Assembly: GCF_029889745.1 (NCBI RefSeq)
Contig: NZ_CP123639.1
Coordinates: 472,501 to 536,500 of the forward strand
Reading direction: 5' to 3'
DNA length: 64,000 bases
Origin: Ligilactobacillus faecis
GTDB taxonomy: Bacteria > Bacillota > Bacilli > Lactobacillales > Lactobacillaceae
Made by a program: the position numbers and the translations under genes. Every line of letters starts with the position of its first letter. Position 1 is the first letter of the stretch. Below, one piece after another: positions 25,547 to 36,900 of this stretch. The notes beneath the pieces were generated by a model. It made no database searches. It was not told the DNA's origin and saw only the letters and a list, made by a program, of their open reading frames with translations.

Positions 25547-28500
25547 CTACTTGTTTCTTTTTCTTCGTTCTCTTTGACCTAGTTCTGTGGCGCCTAACAA
25601 GGCTGCTCCACTCAACAATCCTAGTCCTAGTAACATTGACTCTTCATCGTTTTCATCACCAGTTTGTGGTAATTCACCTACAACTTCTCGATTCACGATC
25701 TGGTTTTGATCCAAAACTTGATTTGAACCTTCTGATGATGCTTGTCTTTGGTTTACCTGAACTTTCTGGTCACTTTCTTTCCCCTCTCCAACAGATGTCG
25801 GTGTTACGGAGTTTGGCTTGGCTGGCTCTGTGACATTTGGTTCACCTGCAGTGTAATAGTATACCGTTTGACTTTGATTCTTCATATCTGGTGTCAATAC
25901 TCTTCCAGCCACTACTAGTTTATCTGGCGTATATCCATCTATAGCTGGAACAACACTTGGATCTATCGTCCCATCACCATTCCATACAATTTCGATCGTC
26001 TCACCTGTCACCTTATCGATCACATATGTCGGCGTAAAGACTTTTTCTACCACACTAGGTGGAAACGCTGGCTCGCCTTTATGAGGACCATTACCGTAAA
26101 CATAGTTGATCGTATCAGTAACAGTTACTGGGATATCTGTAACTGTTTTTGTTCCATGTTCTAGATAAACATAGTAGTCTTGCTGTTTGTTCGTATCTTC
26201 ATCAAACATTCCCTCACTAGCCTCAGGCTGTGCATAAACTAATTCATAACCTTTTGCACCGTAGTCTTGAAGCCTATTACTATATTTTGTTCCGGCTTCA
26301 CCACTTAAGTGTTGGATAAAGTCTGTGATCTCTTTTCCATCACTTGGAGTATATCCAGTATTTTTGGTCTTTGCACCGTTAACGTCAATATAATGGATCG
26401 TCACCAGTTGCTCCCCAACATAGTAGTTGATCGTATCTTTTAAGTTTGCGCTATTATGGTTGAGCTGAGTTGCACCAACTGTCGCTTTATCTGCCACATA
26501 TCCTGCAACTGTTGGACTTGCAACCGCTTCTGTCATTTGCGCTGGACTCCATGTTGTAGCCAAAACCTCTTTGGTTACTGCATCCAACGTATTTCTTGAA
26601 GTAAAGACGTAGTCTTTTTCATATGTCTGTGCGACTTGCCCACCCTTCAGAGGACCATTGCCATAGACATAATTAATAGTTTGTTTGATCGTCTTTGTTT
26701 CACCATTTTCTTCTAAACGACCATGTTTCAAGATAACTTCAAAGATCTGATCCACATTCTTATCATTATCAAAGATCGCATCTGTTGGGAAACCATCATT
26801 CACTAACACGTACCCTTTATTTGTCAACTCTTTGATCTTGCCCACCGTCGTATATTCGATCTTGGCGTTATTTCTACCTGTAACACTATCTGAACCTAAC
26901 TGTTGTCCTGTCGTTTCATCGATATAATTGATCGTTGCTTTTTGATCATCATAGTTGTAAACGACTTTTGTATCTTTCCCTGGATCTTCTGGAGTGATCG
27001 TCGGTACTTCTGGCGTCATTCCTGGAATATTTGGTACTGGTTGATCTGGGGTCGTCTTACTTGGATCAGTCGGATCATTTGGATACTGTGGATTTGGTAC
27101 ATCTGGGATCGGATTACCATCTGGATCTACCGGAACGATCTTGCCTAATGGGCGGTAAACGACTTGTTCAGTCAAGTTTTCTTGCACTGTGTCTTTAGCG
27201 TTTACGACTGCTTTATCAACATAGTACCCTTCAACAACTGGAGATTTGACTGCATCATATTGTGACTTGTCAGCCGTCCACGCTTCGTTAGGGTTCTTGA
27301 CTTCTCCTGTTACCGTATCGATGAATAACGTCCGCGTCCATGTGGATGTTTGCACATTGTCATCAGCAACTTTGTTGCCTTGTTCATCAACATAAGTGAT
27401 CGTTGATGTGTAGTCTTTGCGGTATTGATCTTTAGCTGGCCATTTTGGTCCGTTTGGATCTGGATCGTTAGGGTTCACTGGAGTTTCTGGTTCGTGTGGA
27501 TCATTTGGTCCAACTGGCTTTTCTCCGTGTTTCAAGATAACTTCAAAGATCTGATCGACATTCTTATCATTATCAAAGGTCGCATCTGTTGGGAAACCAT
27601 CACTTACTAACACGTACCCTTTATTTGTCAACTCACTGATCTTGCCCACCGTCGTATATTCGATCTTGGCGTTATTTCTACCTGTAACACTATCTGAACC
27701 TAACTGTTGTCCTGTCGTTTCATCGATATAATTGATCGTTGCTTTTTGGTCATCATAGTTGTAAACGACTTTTGTATCTTTCCCTGGATCTTCTGGAGTG
27801 ATCGTCGGTACTTCTGGCGTCATTCCTGGAATATTTGGTACTGGTTGATCTGGGGTCGTCTTACTTGGATCAGTCGGATCATTTGGATATTTTGGATTTG
27901 GCACATCTGGGATCGGATTACCATCTGGATCTACCGGAACGATCTTGCCTAATGGACGGTAAACGACTTGTTCACTCAAGTTTTCTTGCACTGTGTCTTT
28001 AGCGTTTACGACTGCTTTATCAGCATAGTACCCTTCAATAACTGGAGATTTGACTGCATCATATTGTGACTTGTCAGCTGTCCACGTTTCATTAGGGTTC
28101 TTGACTTCACCTGTCACTGTGTCAATGATCAATGTTCGCGTCCATGTGGATGTTTGCACATTATCATCAGCAACTTTATTGCCTTGTTCATCAACGTATG
28201 TGATCGTAGCGGTGTATTCCTTACTGTATCGATCCTTTGTAGGCCATTTTGGTCCATTTGGATCTGGATCGTTAGGGTTCACTGGAGTTTCCGGTTCATG
28301 TGGATCATTTGGTCCAACTGGTTTTTCTCCGTGTTTCAGATGGATCACTACATTTTGATCAACATCATCATTGTCATCAAATGTTGCTGGTAATCTATCT
28401 TGACTCACTAACACATAGCCCTTGTCAACGTAACCATGGATGATCTGTTGGTAATCTTGGAGAACACCTGCGCCGATCACACTTGAACTGTCACCAACGG

Positions 28501-31500
28501 CTAATCTCACTTCGTTTTCTAAGACTCTACCATTATCACCATCATCGATCACTGTATACGTCAATACTTGTTCATTTGCGCTGTAGTAGACTGTCACTTC
28601 ACTGTTTTGACTAGCTGAGGTGACGGTTTGGGCTTCGACCACAGCTTTATCAGCTGTATAACCAGCGATCGTTGGACTTGTTACCGCCACAAACGTATCT
28701 GTGGCTGGATTCCAGATAGGATCACCAACATTTTGTTTTGTCACTTGATCTACTTTATAGGTCGGCACAAACGTCTTTGTCTCGGTTACGCTATCAGCTG
28801 CTCTTTGACCTGCTTTTGGTCCGTTACCATAAACATAGTTGACTACTCTTGTGACGTTTACTGGTGTACCTTCTACGTCTCTTAACGTATGCGTCAAGTA
28901 GACATAGTAGTTTTGATCGACACTTGGATCAGTATCAAAAGTCCCAGCGCTTGCTTCTGGCTGTGCTTCTACGAGCTCATAACCAGCTTGTCCGTAATTC
29001 CACAACGTATTGGTGTAACTTTGGTCTGCTTCACCTGTCAATGTTTGTAGTTGGGCTGTCAATTCAGTCCCTGAGGTCGGCGTATAACCTGTACCTTTTT
29101 CGACTCCGTAAACGTCCACATAGTGCACTTTTACTGTTTGAATCCCAGCAGTATACGTTACGACATCATTTAAGTCAGTCGATTCATGCGTCAAACTTTG
29201 ACTACCAACATTTGTCTTATCAGCGACATAGCCGGCAATTGTTGGGCTCGTTACTTCTAGTGTTGTTTGTGGCTTGCTCCAAACAGTAGTCAGCACTGCT
29301 TTCGTTACTGCATCTAACGTATTTCTTGAGGTGAAGACGTAGTCTTTTGTATACGTTCTGGCTGCTTCTTCACCTTGTTTTGGTCCATTGCCATAGACAT
29401 ATCTGATCGTTTGTTTGATCGTCTTCGTCGCGCCGTTTTCTTCTAAACGACCATGGTTTAAATGGATCACTACATTTTGATCAACATCATCATTGTCATC
29501 AAATGTTGCTGGTAAGTTATCTTGACTCACTAAAACATAGCCTTGATCAACATAACCATTAATGATCCGTTGGTAATCTTGGAGAACACTTGCGCCGATT
29601 ACACTTGAGCTGGCTCCAACTGCCAATCTCACTTCGTTTTCTAAGACTCTACCATTATCACCATCATCGATCACTGTATACGTCAATACTTGTTGATTTG
29701 CGTTGTAGTAAACTGTCACTTCGCTATTTTGACTAGCTGAGGTGACTGTTTGAGCTTCGACTACAGCTTTATCAGCTGTATAACCAGCGATCGTTGGACT
29801 TGTCACCGCCACAAACGTATCTGTGGCTGGATTCCAGATCGGATCGCCAACATTTTGTTTTGTCACTTGATCTACTTTATAGGTCGGCACAAACGTCTTT
29901 GTCTCAGTTACGCTATCAGCTGCTCTTTGACCTGTTTTTGGTCCGTTACCATAAACATAGTTGACTACTCTTGTGACGTTCACTGGTGTACCTTCTATGT
30001 CTCTTAACGTATGCGTCAAGTAGACATAGTAGTTTTGATCGACACTTGGATCAGTATCAAAAGTCCCAGCACTTGCTTCTGGCTGTGCTTCTACGAGCTC
30101 ATAACCAGCTTGGGCATAGTTCCACAACGTATTGGTGTAACTTTGGTCTGCTTCACCCGTCAATGTTTGTAGTTGAGCTGTCAACTCAGTCCCTGACGTT
30201 GGTGTGTAACCTGTACCTTTTTCGACTCCGTAAACGTCCACATAGTGCACTTTTACTGTTTGAGTCCCAGCAGTATACGTTACGACATCATTTAAGTCAG
30301 TCGATTCATGCGTCAATGTTTGACTGCCAACGTTTGTCTTATCAGCGACATAGCCTGCAATTGTTGGGCTCGTTACTTCTGGTGTTGTTTGTGGATCGCT
30401 CCAGATAGTATCAATAACAGCCTTGGTTACTGCATCTAACGTATTTCTTGAGGTGAAGACGTAGTCTTTTGTATACGTTCTGGCTGCTTCTTCACCTTGT
30501 TTTGGTCCATTGCCATAGACATATCTGATCGTTTGTTTGATCGTCTTCGTCGCGCCGTTTTCTTCTAAACGACCATGGTTTAAATGGATCACTACATTTT
30601 GATCAACATCATCATTGTCATCAAATGTTGCTGGTAAGTTATCTTGACTCACTAAAACATAGCCTTGATCAACATAACCATTAATGATCCGTTGGTAATC
30701 TTGGAGAACACTTGCGCCGATTACACTTGAGCTGGCTCCAACTGCCAATCTCACTTCGTTTTCTAAGACTCTACCATTATCACCATCATCGATCACTGTA
30801 TACGTCAATACTTGTTGATTTGCGTTGTAGTAAACTGTCACTTCGCTATTTTGACTAGCTGAGGTGACTGTTTGAGCTTCGACTACAGCTTTATCAGCTG
30901 TATAACCAGCGATCGTTGGACTTGTCACCGCCACAAACGTATCTGTGGCTGGATTCCAGATCGGATCGCCAACATTTTGTTTTGTCACTTGATCTACTTT
31001 ATAGGTCGGCACAAACGTCTTTGTCTCAGTTACGCTATCAGCTGCTCTTTGACCTGTTTTTGGTCCGTTACCATAAACATAGTTGACTACTCTTGTGACG
31101 TTCACTGGTGTACCTTCTATGTCTCTTAACGTATGCGTCAAGTAGACATAGTAGTTTTGATCGACACTTGGATCAGTATCAAAAGTCCCAGCACTTGCTT
31201 CTGGCTGTGCTTCTACGAGCTCATAACCAGCTTGGGCATAGTTCCACAACGTATTGGTGTAACTTTGGTCTGCTTCACCCGTCAATGTTTGTAGTTGAGC
31301 TGTCAACTCAGTCCCTGACGTTGGTGTGTAACCTGTACCTTTTTCGACTCCGTAAACGTCCACATAGTGCACTTTTACTGTTTGAGTCCCAGCAGTATAC
31401 GTTACGACATCATTTAAGTCAGTCGATTCATGCGTCAATGTTTGACTGCCAACGTTTGCTTTATCAGCGACATAGCCTGCAATTGTTGGGCTCGTTACTT

Positions 31501-33256
31501 CTGGTGTTGTTTGTGGATCGCTCCAGATAGTATCAATAACAGCCTTGGTTACTGCATCTAACTTATTTCTTGAGGTGAAGACGTAGTCTTTTGTATACGT
31601 TCTAGCTGCTTCTTCACCTTGTTTTGGTCCATTGCCATAGACATATCTGATCGTTTGTTTGATCGTCTTCGTCTCGCCATTTTCTTCTAAACGACCATGG
31701 TTTAAATGGATCACTACATTTTGATCAACATTATCATTGTCATCAAATGTTGCTGGTAAGCTATCTTGACTCACTAAAACATAGCCTTGATCAACATAAC
31801 CATTAATGATCCGTTGGTAATCTTGGAGAACACTTGCGCCGATTACACTTGAGCTGGCTCCAACTGCCAATCTCACTTCGTTTTCTAAGACTCTACCATT
31901 ATCACCATCATCGATCACTGTATACGTCAATACTTGTTGATTTGCGTTGTAGTAGACTGTCACTTCACTGTTTTGACTAGCTGAGGTGACTGTTTGAGCT
32001 TCGACCACAGCTTTATCAGCTGTATAACCAGCGATCGTTGGGCTTGTCACCGCCACAAACGTATCTGTGGCTGGATTCCAGACTGGATCACCAACATTTT
32101 GTTTTGTCACTTGATCTACTTTATAGGTCGGCACAAACGTCTTCGTCTCGGTTACGCTATCAGCTGCTCTTTGACCTGCTTTTGGTCCGTTACTGTAAAC
32201 GTAGTTGACTACTCTTGTGACGTTCACTGGCGTACCTTCTACGTCTCTTAGCGTATGCGTCAAGTAGACATAGTAGTTTTGATCGACACTTGGATCAGTA
32301 TCAAAAGTCCCAGCACTTGCTTCTGGCTGTGCTTCTACGAGCTCATAACCAGCTTGGACATAGTTCCACAACGTATTGGTGTAACTTTGGTCTGCTTCAC
32401 CTGTCAATGTTTGCAGTTGAGCTGTCAACTCAGTCCCTGAGGTCGGGGTGTAACCTGTGCCTTTTTCGACTCCGTAAACGTCCACATAGTGCACTTTTAC
32501 TGTTTGAGTCCCAGCAGTATAAGTTACGACTTCATTTAAGTCTGTCGATTCATGCGTCAATGTTTGACTGCCAACACTTGTCTTATCAGCGACATAGCCG
32601 GCAACTGTTGGGCTCGTTACTTCTAATGTTGTTTGTGGATCACTCCAAACAGTAGTAAGCACTGCCTTCGTTACTGCATCTAACGTATTTCTTGAGGTGA
32701 AGACGTAGTCTTTTGTATACGTTCTGGCTGCCTCTTCACCTTGTTTTGGTCCATTGCCATAAACATATCTGATCGTTTGTTTGATCGTCTTTGTCTCGCC
32801 GTTTTCTTCTAAACGACCATGATTTAAATGGATCACTACATTTTGATTAACATCATCATTGTCATCAAATGTTGCTGGTAAGCTATCTTGACTCACTAAC
32901 ACATAGCCCTTATCAACGTAACCATTGATGATCCGTTGGTAATCTTGGAGAACACTTGCGCCGATCACACTTGAGCTTGCGCCCACTGCTAATCTCACTT
33001 TGTTTTCTAAGATCTTACCATTATCACCATCATCGATCACTGTATACGTCAACACTTGTTCATTTGCGTTGTAGTAGACTGTCACTTCGCTGTTTTGACT
33101 AGCCGAAGTGATCGTCTCTGCTTCGACCACAGCTTTATCAGCTGTATAGCCAGCGATCGTTGGACTTGTCACTGCCACAAACGTATCTGTAGCTGGATTC
33201 CAGACCGGATCGCCAACATTTTGTTTAGTCACTTGATCTACTTTATAAGTTGGCAC
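25547..33256 (-). CDS. giant LPxTG mucus-binding adhesin, C-terminal part after a frameshift
   Basis: 2,569 codons lacking a signal peptide; this is the continuation of the frame begun at 39819. It contains four and a part of the five 374-residue units, each made of two Mub-like pairs (MucBP-type strand domain plus B2-type NYVYGNGPK..AAD domain), then two 268-residue units with Pro/Asp-rich linkers (KIVPVDPDGNPIPDVPNP), a final Mub pair, a short linker and the sortase anchor LPQTGDENDEES, hydrophobic helix and RRKRNK tail. The first codon is a GTG within the repeats with no ribosome-binding site, so it is unlikely to be made on its own. In the intact form sortase A would tie it to peptidoglycan, with the repeats reaching towards mucus glycoproteins. 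Confidence 0.85.
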   Translation of the reverse strand: MPTYKVDQVTKQNVGDPVWNPATDTFVAVTSPTIAGYTADKAVVEAETITSASQNSEVTVYYNANEQVLTYTVIDDGDNGKILENKVRLAVGASSSVIGASVLQDYQRIINGYVDKGYVLVSQDSLPATFDDNDDVNQNVVIHLNHGRLEENGETKTIKQTIRYVYGNGPKQGEEAARTYTKDYVFTSRNTLDAVTKAVLTTVWSDPQTTLEVTSPTVAGYVADKTSVGSQTLTHESTDLNEVVTYTAGTQTVKVHYVDVYGVEKGTGYTPTSGTELTAQLQTLTGEADQSYTNTLWNYVQAGYELVEAQPEASAGTFDTDPSVDQNYYVYLTHTLRDVEGTPVNVTRVVNYVYSNGPKAGQRAADSVTETKTFVPTYKVDQVTKQNVGDPVWNPATDTFVAVTSPTIAGYTADKAVVEAQTVTSASQNSEVTVYYNANQQVLTYTVIDDGDNGRVLENEVRLAVGASSSVIGASVLQDYQRIINGYVDQGYVLVSQDSLPATFDDNDNVDQNVVIHLNHGRLEENGETKTIKQTIRYVYGNGPKQGEEAARTYTKDYVFTSRNKLDAVTKAVIDTIWSDPQTTPEVTSPTIAGYVADKANVGSQTLTHESTDLNDVVTYTAGTQTVKVHYVDVYGVEKGTGYTPTSGTELTAQLQTLTGEADQSYTNTLWNYAQAGYELVEAQPEASAGTFDTDPSVDQNYYVYLTHTLRDIEGTPVNVTRVVNYVYGNGPKTGQRAADSVTETKTFVPTYKVDQVTKQNVGDPIWNPATDTFVAVTSPTIAGYTADKAVVEAQTVTSASQNSEVTVYYNANQQVLTYTVIDDGDNGRVLENEVRLAVGASSSVIGASVLQDYQRIINGYVDQGYVLVSQDNLPATFDDNDDVDQNVVIHLNHGRLEENGATKTIKQTIRYVYGNGPKQGEEAARTYTKDYVFTSRNTLDAVTKAVIDTIWSDPQTTPEVTSPTIAGYVADKTNVGSQTLTHESTDLNDVVTYTAGTQTVKVHYVDVYGVEKGTGYTPTSGTELTAQLQTLTGEADQSYTNTLWNYAQAGYELVEAQPEASAGTFDTDPSVDQNYYVYLTHTLRDIEGTPVNVTRVVNYVYGNGPKTGQRAADSVTETKTFVPTYKVDQVTKQNVGDPIWNPATDTFVAVTSPTIAGYTADKAVVEAQTVTSASQNSEVTVYYNANQQVLTYTVIDDGDNGRVLENEVRLAVGASSSVIGASVLQDYQRIINGYVDQGYVLVSQDNLPATFDDNDDVDQNVVIHLNHGRLEENGATKTIKQTIRYVYGNGPKQGEEAARTYTKDYVFTSRNTLDAVTKAVLTTVWSKPQTTLEVTSPTIAGYVADKTNVGSQSLTHESTDLNDVVTYTAGIQTVKVHYVDVYGVEKGTGYTPTSGTELTAQLQTLTGEADQSYTNTLWNYGQAGYELVEAQPEASAGTFDTDPSVDQNYYVYLTHTLRDVEGTPVNVTRVVNYVYGNGPKAGQRAADSVTETKTFVPTYKVDQVTKQNVGDPIWNPATDTFVAVTSPTIAGYTADKAVVEAQTVTSASQNSEVTVYYSANEQVLTYTVIDDGDNGRVLENEVRLAVGDSSSVIGAGVLQDYQQIIHGYVDKGYVLVSQDRLPATFDDNDDVDQNVVIHLKHGEKPVGPNDPHEPETPVNPNDPDPNGPKWPTKDRYSKEYTATITYVDEQGNKVADDNVQTSTWTRTLIIDTVTGEVKNPNETWTADKSQYDAVKSPVIEGYYADKAVVNAKDTVQENLSEQVVYRPLGKIVPVDPDGNPIPDVPNPKYPNDPTDPSKTTPDQPVPNIPGMTPEVPTITPEDPGKDTKVVYNYDDQKATINYIDETTGQQLGSDSVTGRNNAKIEYTTVGKISELTNKGYVLVSDGFPTDATFDNDKNVDQIFEVILKHGEKPVGPNDPHEPETPVNPNDPDPNGPKWPAKDQYRKDYTSTITYVDEQGNKVADDNVQTSTWTRTLFIDTVTGEVKNPNEAWTADKSQYDAVKSPVVEGYYVDKAVVNAKDTVQENLTEQVVYRPLGKIVPVDPDGNPIPDVPNPQYPNDPTDPSKTTPDQPVPNIPGMTPEVPTITPEDPGKDTKVVYNYDDQKATINYIDETTGQQLGSDSVTGRNNAKIEYTTVGKIKELTNKGYVLVNDGFPTDAIFDNDKNVDQIFEVILKHGRLEENGETKTIKQTINYVYGNGPLKGGQVAQTYEKDYVFTSRNTLDAVTKEVLATTWSPAQMTEAVASPTVAGYVADKATVGATQLNHNSANLKDTINYYVGEQLVTIHYIDVNGAKTKNTGYTPSDGKEITDFIQHLSGEAGTKYSNRLQDYGAKGYELVYAQPEASEGMFDEDTNKQQDYYVYLEHGTKTVTDIPVTVTDTINYVYGNGPHKGEPAFPPSVVEKVFTPTYVIDKVTGETIEIVWNGDGTIDPSVVPAIDGYTPDKLVVAGRVLTPDMKNQSQTVYYYTAGEPNVTEPAKPNSVTPTSVGEGKESDQKVQVNQRQASSEGSNQVLDQNQIVNREVVGELPQTGDENDEESMLLGLGLLSGAALLGATELGQRERRKRNK
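26721..28330 (-). repeat. Two tandem 804-bp units in the adhesin
   Basis: Landmark HG(E/R) segments fall at 28329, 27525 and 26721, exactly 804 bp apart. Each 268-residue unit carries a DEQGNKVADDNVQTSTWTRT domain, a Pro-rich linker and a YNYDDQKATINYIDETTGQQ MucBP-like domain. The latter two are shared with the second adhesin at 49214-56773. Confidence 0.9.
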
Positions 33257-33946
33257 AAACGTCTTCGTCTCAGTTACGCTATCAGCTGCTCTTTGACCTG
33301 CTTTTGGTCCGTTACTGTAAAAACGTAGTTGACTACTCTTGTAACGTTCACTGGTGTGCCTTCTACGTCTCTTAACGTATGCGTCAAGTAGACATAGTAG
33401 TTTTGATCGACACTTGGATCAGCATCAAAAGTTCCAGTACTTGCTTCTGGCTGTGCTTCTACGAGCTCATAACCAGCTTGAGCATAGTTCCACAACGTAT
33501 TGGTGTAACTTTGGTCTGCTTCACCTGTCAATGTTTGCAGTTGAGCTGTCAATTCAGTCCCTGACGTTGGGGTATAGCCTGTACCTTTTTCGACTCCGTA
33601 AACGTCCACATAGTGCACTTTTACTGTTTGAGTCCCAGCAGTATACATTACGACATCATTTAAGTCTGTCGATTCATGCGTCAATGTTTGACTACCAACA
33701 CTTGTCTTATCAGCGACATAACCTGCAATTGTTGGGCTCGTCACTTCTAGTGTTGTTTGTGGCTCGCTCCAAACAGTAGTAAGCACTGCTTTCGTTACTG
33801 CATCTAACGTATTTCTTGAGGTGAAGACGTAGTCTTTTGTATACGTTCTGGCAGCTTCTTCACCTTGTTTTGGTCCATTGCCATAGACATATCTGATCGT
33901 TTGTTTGATCGTCTTCGTCTCGCCGTTTTCTTCTAAACGACCATGG
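28329..33946 (-). repeat. Five tandem 1,122-bp units in the adhesin
   Basis: The landmark ending HLNHGRLEENG falls at 33941, 32817, 31695, 30573 and 29451, and the last unit ends at 28329. Four units are exactly 1,122 bp; the first is 1,124 bp because of the two extra bases that cause the frameshift. The units starting at 31695 and 30573 are almost identical at the nucleotide level. Confidence 0.93.
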
Positions 33947-36900
33947 CTAAGGTGAATCACCACCAACTGATCTACAGATGAATCTGAATCATATTTATCT
34001 GGGATCTCAGACATACTTTCAATAATATATCCCTGTTTTTTATAATCATCTGCGATCTTTTGGTAGCGTTGATAGATACTTAACGGAACATCTGATTCTG
34101 ATTCACCTGTCCCAAGCAACGTTTCTGGAACAAGATCTTTGTTTTCAGTATCATCTATCACTTGATAATTGAGCACTTGTTGCTCAGGAGCATAGTAAAC
34201 GGTAAAACTCAGATCACTTTCTGGCGTTTCATGCGTTACATTGATACTTTCGATCTTTGCTTTGTCTGGTGTATAGCCTGAGACAGTCGGACTTTGGACT
34301 TCAACAAATGTTTGTGGACTGCTCCAAACTGTATTGATAACTTCCTTAGTTACTTTATCGATCGTATCGACAGAAGTAAACGTTATTGGTTGCGAAGTGT
34401 ACATTGGCGCTGCAACGTCACCTTTATGGATCCCACTAGCATATAAATAATTGATCTTTTCTGTTAATGTTACTGAAGATCCTGCCTTATCCTCTGTATC
34501 ATGCCGTAAATGGACCACTAATGTTTGATCGACTGTTGGATCATTATCATAGTTATCAGGCACTGGATCTTGGCTGACTACAACATACCCAGCAGCTTTA
34601 TAACGTTCGATAATATTTTCATAATCACTCTTAGTCGAAGCACTGACTTCTGAATTTGATAAACCACTTCCAAGCTCTTGCTTGTCTACTAACGTAACTG
34701 GTGTATATCCTGCATCAGTTTTGGTGCCTTGATCATCGATAACAGTCACACGCAGAGTTTGGAGATCTTCAACATATTTGATCTCATACACTTGAATATC
34801 TTTGTCAGTATTACCATCATTTTCAGTGTTATCAAAAGTCAATTTAGCTGCCAAAGCCGCATCTAAACTGCTATATTCTTTTCCGTCTGGCGCAATAACT
34901 GTATAGCGGTAATTTTGACGTCTAAACGCCAAAGATCCATTTGCTAACGTAGTTGCATCTGAAAGAACAGGCGTTCCATCGGCACTATAGAACATCGTTC
35001 CTCCAGATACCCCGTCATTATAGAACGGAGTGGTATTTTCTGCCTCAGCTACCGTTGTCGGGAGCTCTTTTGCAGGATCGTTTTTACTGATGATCACAGC
35101 CTTTTGGAAATCACCAACATAATTAACGATAAAGTTTTGCGTGGCACCAGAGATATCACTGGTACTATCAAATGTTCCTTGAGCTGCTAAAGCTTCTGCT
35201 AAAGTATCATATTCACTGCGTCCATCTTTATCTGTCAGTAGTTTACCCGTACGATCGACTACTGTGATCGTATAGTGATATCCTTTACGAGCTAATTGTG
35301 CATCCGTTACACCAAAGCTGATAGTGCTGACCCCTGTAGGATCTTCTTGGAAGTTACTTCCAGTATTTGCTTGAGGATCACCAGTCGCAGTCGCCAACTC
35401 AGTCCCACTAAGCGAGCCTTCAAGCAAACGAGCCTTATCGACTTGATAGACCCTTGTCACCACAGTAGAACCATCTGCTTGTAAAAGAGTACTTGGTGAG
35501 AATGTGTTTCGTGTGAATTTATATCCAGTAATAGTTTCAGGAGGATCAAGCACTAAAGCTTTCCCCGCTTCACCAAAAAGATCACCATTTTCAATGACAT
35601 ACTCGCCAGTGCTTGGATCTAAAGCAGCTTTACCTTGTACTTCTTTGTAACCATTGATCTGATTTCCATCTTGATCAACGATCTTCAAAGTAGCATAAGT
35701 CGCATAAGTATCAGTAACTGTCCCTGGGATTAAAGAGAGCTGATTTTCATAACCCATGACTTGTCGTAAAGTAACTTTCTTCGACATATTATGCTCACTT
35801 GTTGGTGAATATGCGTTAAATTGGTAAACGACCTTGTTACTTTCACTTAACGATGGCACATATAATACCAACGATTTGATCGTTGACCAATCAGTTACCT
35901 GGTCGACAGTCTTTAATTGACTTGGGAGGGCCTGACCACGAGACCATGTTGAACCATCCTCAAAAGTCAAAGTCGTTCCATCTGCACTCAGTGTAGCTAA
36001 CTGCGTCGAATAATACACTGTATGTGCATCATTAGCATAGTTATTAGTTGGGTCAACCGTTAGTGACCCAGATCCACTAATATTTAGCGTAAAATCTTGG
36101 GTCGCATCAGGATTATTGCCATCAGCCACTCCAGCTTGTGGCAGATTCATAACTGAAATAACGCCTTTTAACGGATCAGACGTATTGTTGACTATACTTA
36201 ATTGTAGTGTCTGGAGCCCCGTCTTCTTCCCATTAACGTCAATATAATCTTGGGTCGGATAGTTCAAACCACTAGAAGATAAACCAACATCAGCAGTCCC
36301 TTTGATCATTGGCACAGGCTTAACTTCAACAGGCGCAATGATCCGCATATAACTTAGATTATTTCCAGGTGCTACCATTAGAGTATCCGCACTTGTGCCA
36401 TCATCAAACTCAATTTTCGTTTTCTGCGCGTTAGCTAAATTAGAATTACTAAAATCTCCACCGACTTGAATCCAACTAGTATTACTGTCAGCATTAACAT
36501 TAGGAGCATAGGCACGTAAACCTGCAGTTGACACGCCCATTGCTTGTAGTTGTGCTGCAGTATATAGATCCAAAGTCTTATTATTTGCTTTATCTTCATA
36601 GGCATACAGTGTTTCAAGCGTCTTAGCAGTATCAAAGCTATTTACTGCATCGGCACGAACTTTCAAAATAAAGTTTATTCCAGTATCTGGCTGCATCTCG
36701 TACCCTGTCCCAGTCCAGTCAAGCACAATAACACTTTGACCATTAGTATTATGTTTTCTAGACACTTTTGGCCTCGGTATGTTATCCGAACCTTCACCAG
36801 AAAATTTATAAATCGTAGATAATCCAGAGTACTTCACTATGTCCGTTTGATCAGGAATAGTTAAATATACAATTGGTTCTTTAACTGTGCTATATTGTAC

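Noticed and set aside
26903-33779. A ladder of plus-strand ORFs of 80-141 codons recurring every 1,122 bp
   Set aside because: They are antisense shadows of the adhesin repeats; they recur only because the repeat does, have no ribosome-binding sites and encode implausible Trp/Ile- or Leu/Ser-rich products.
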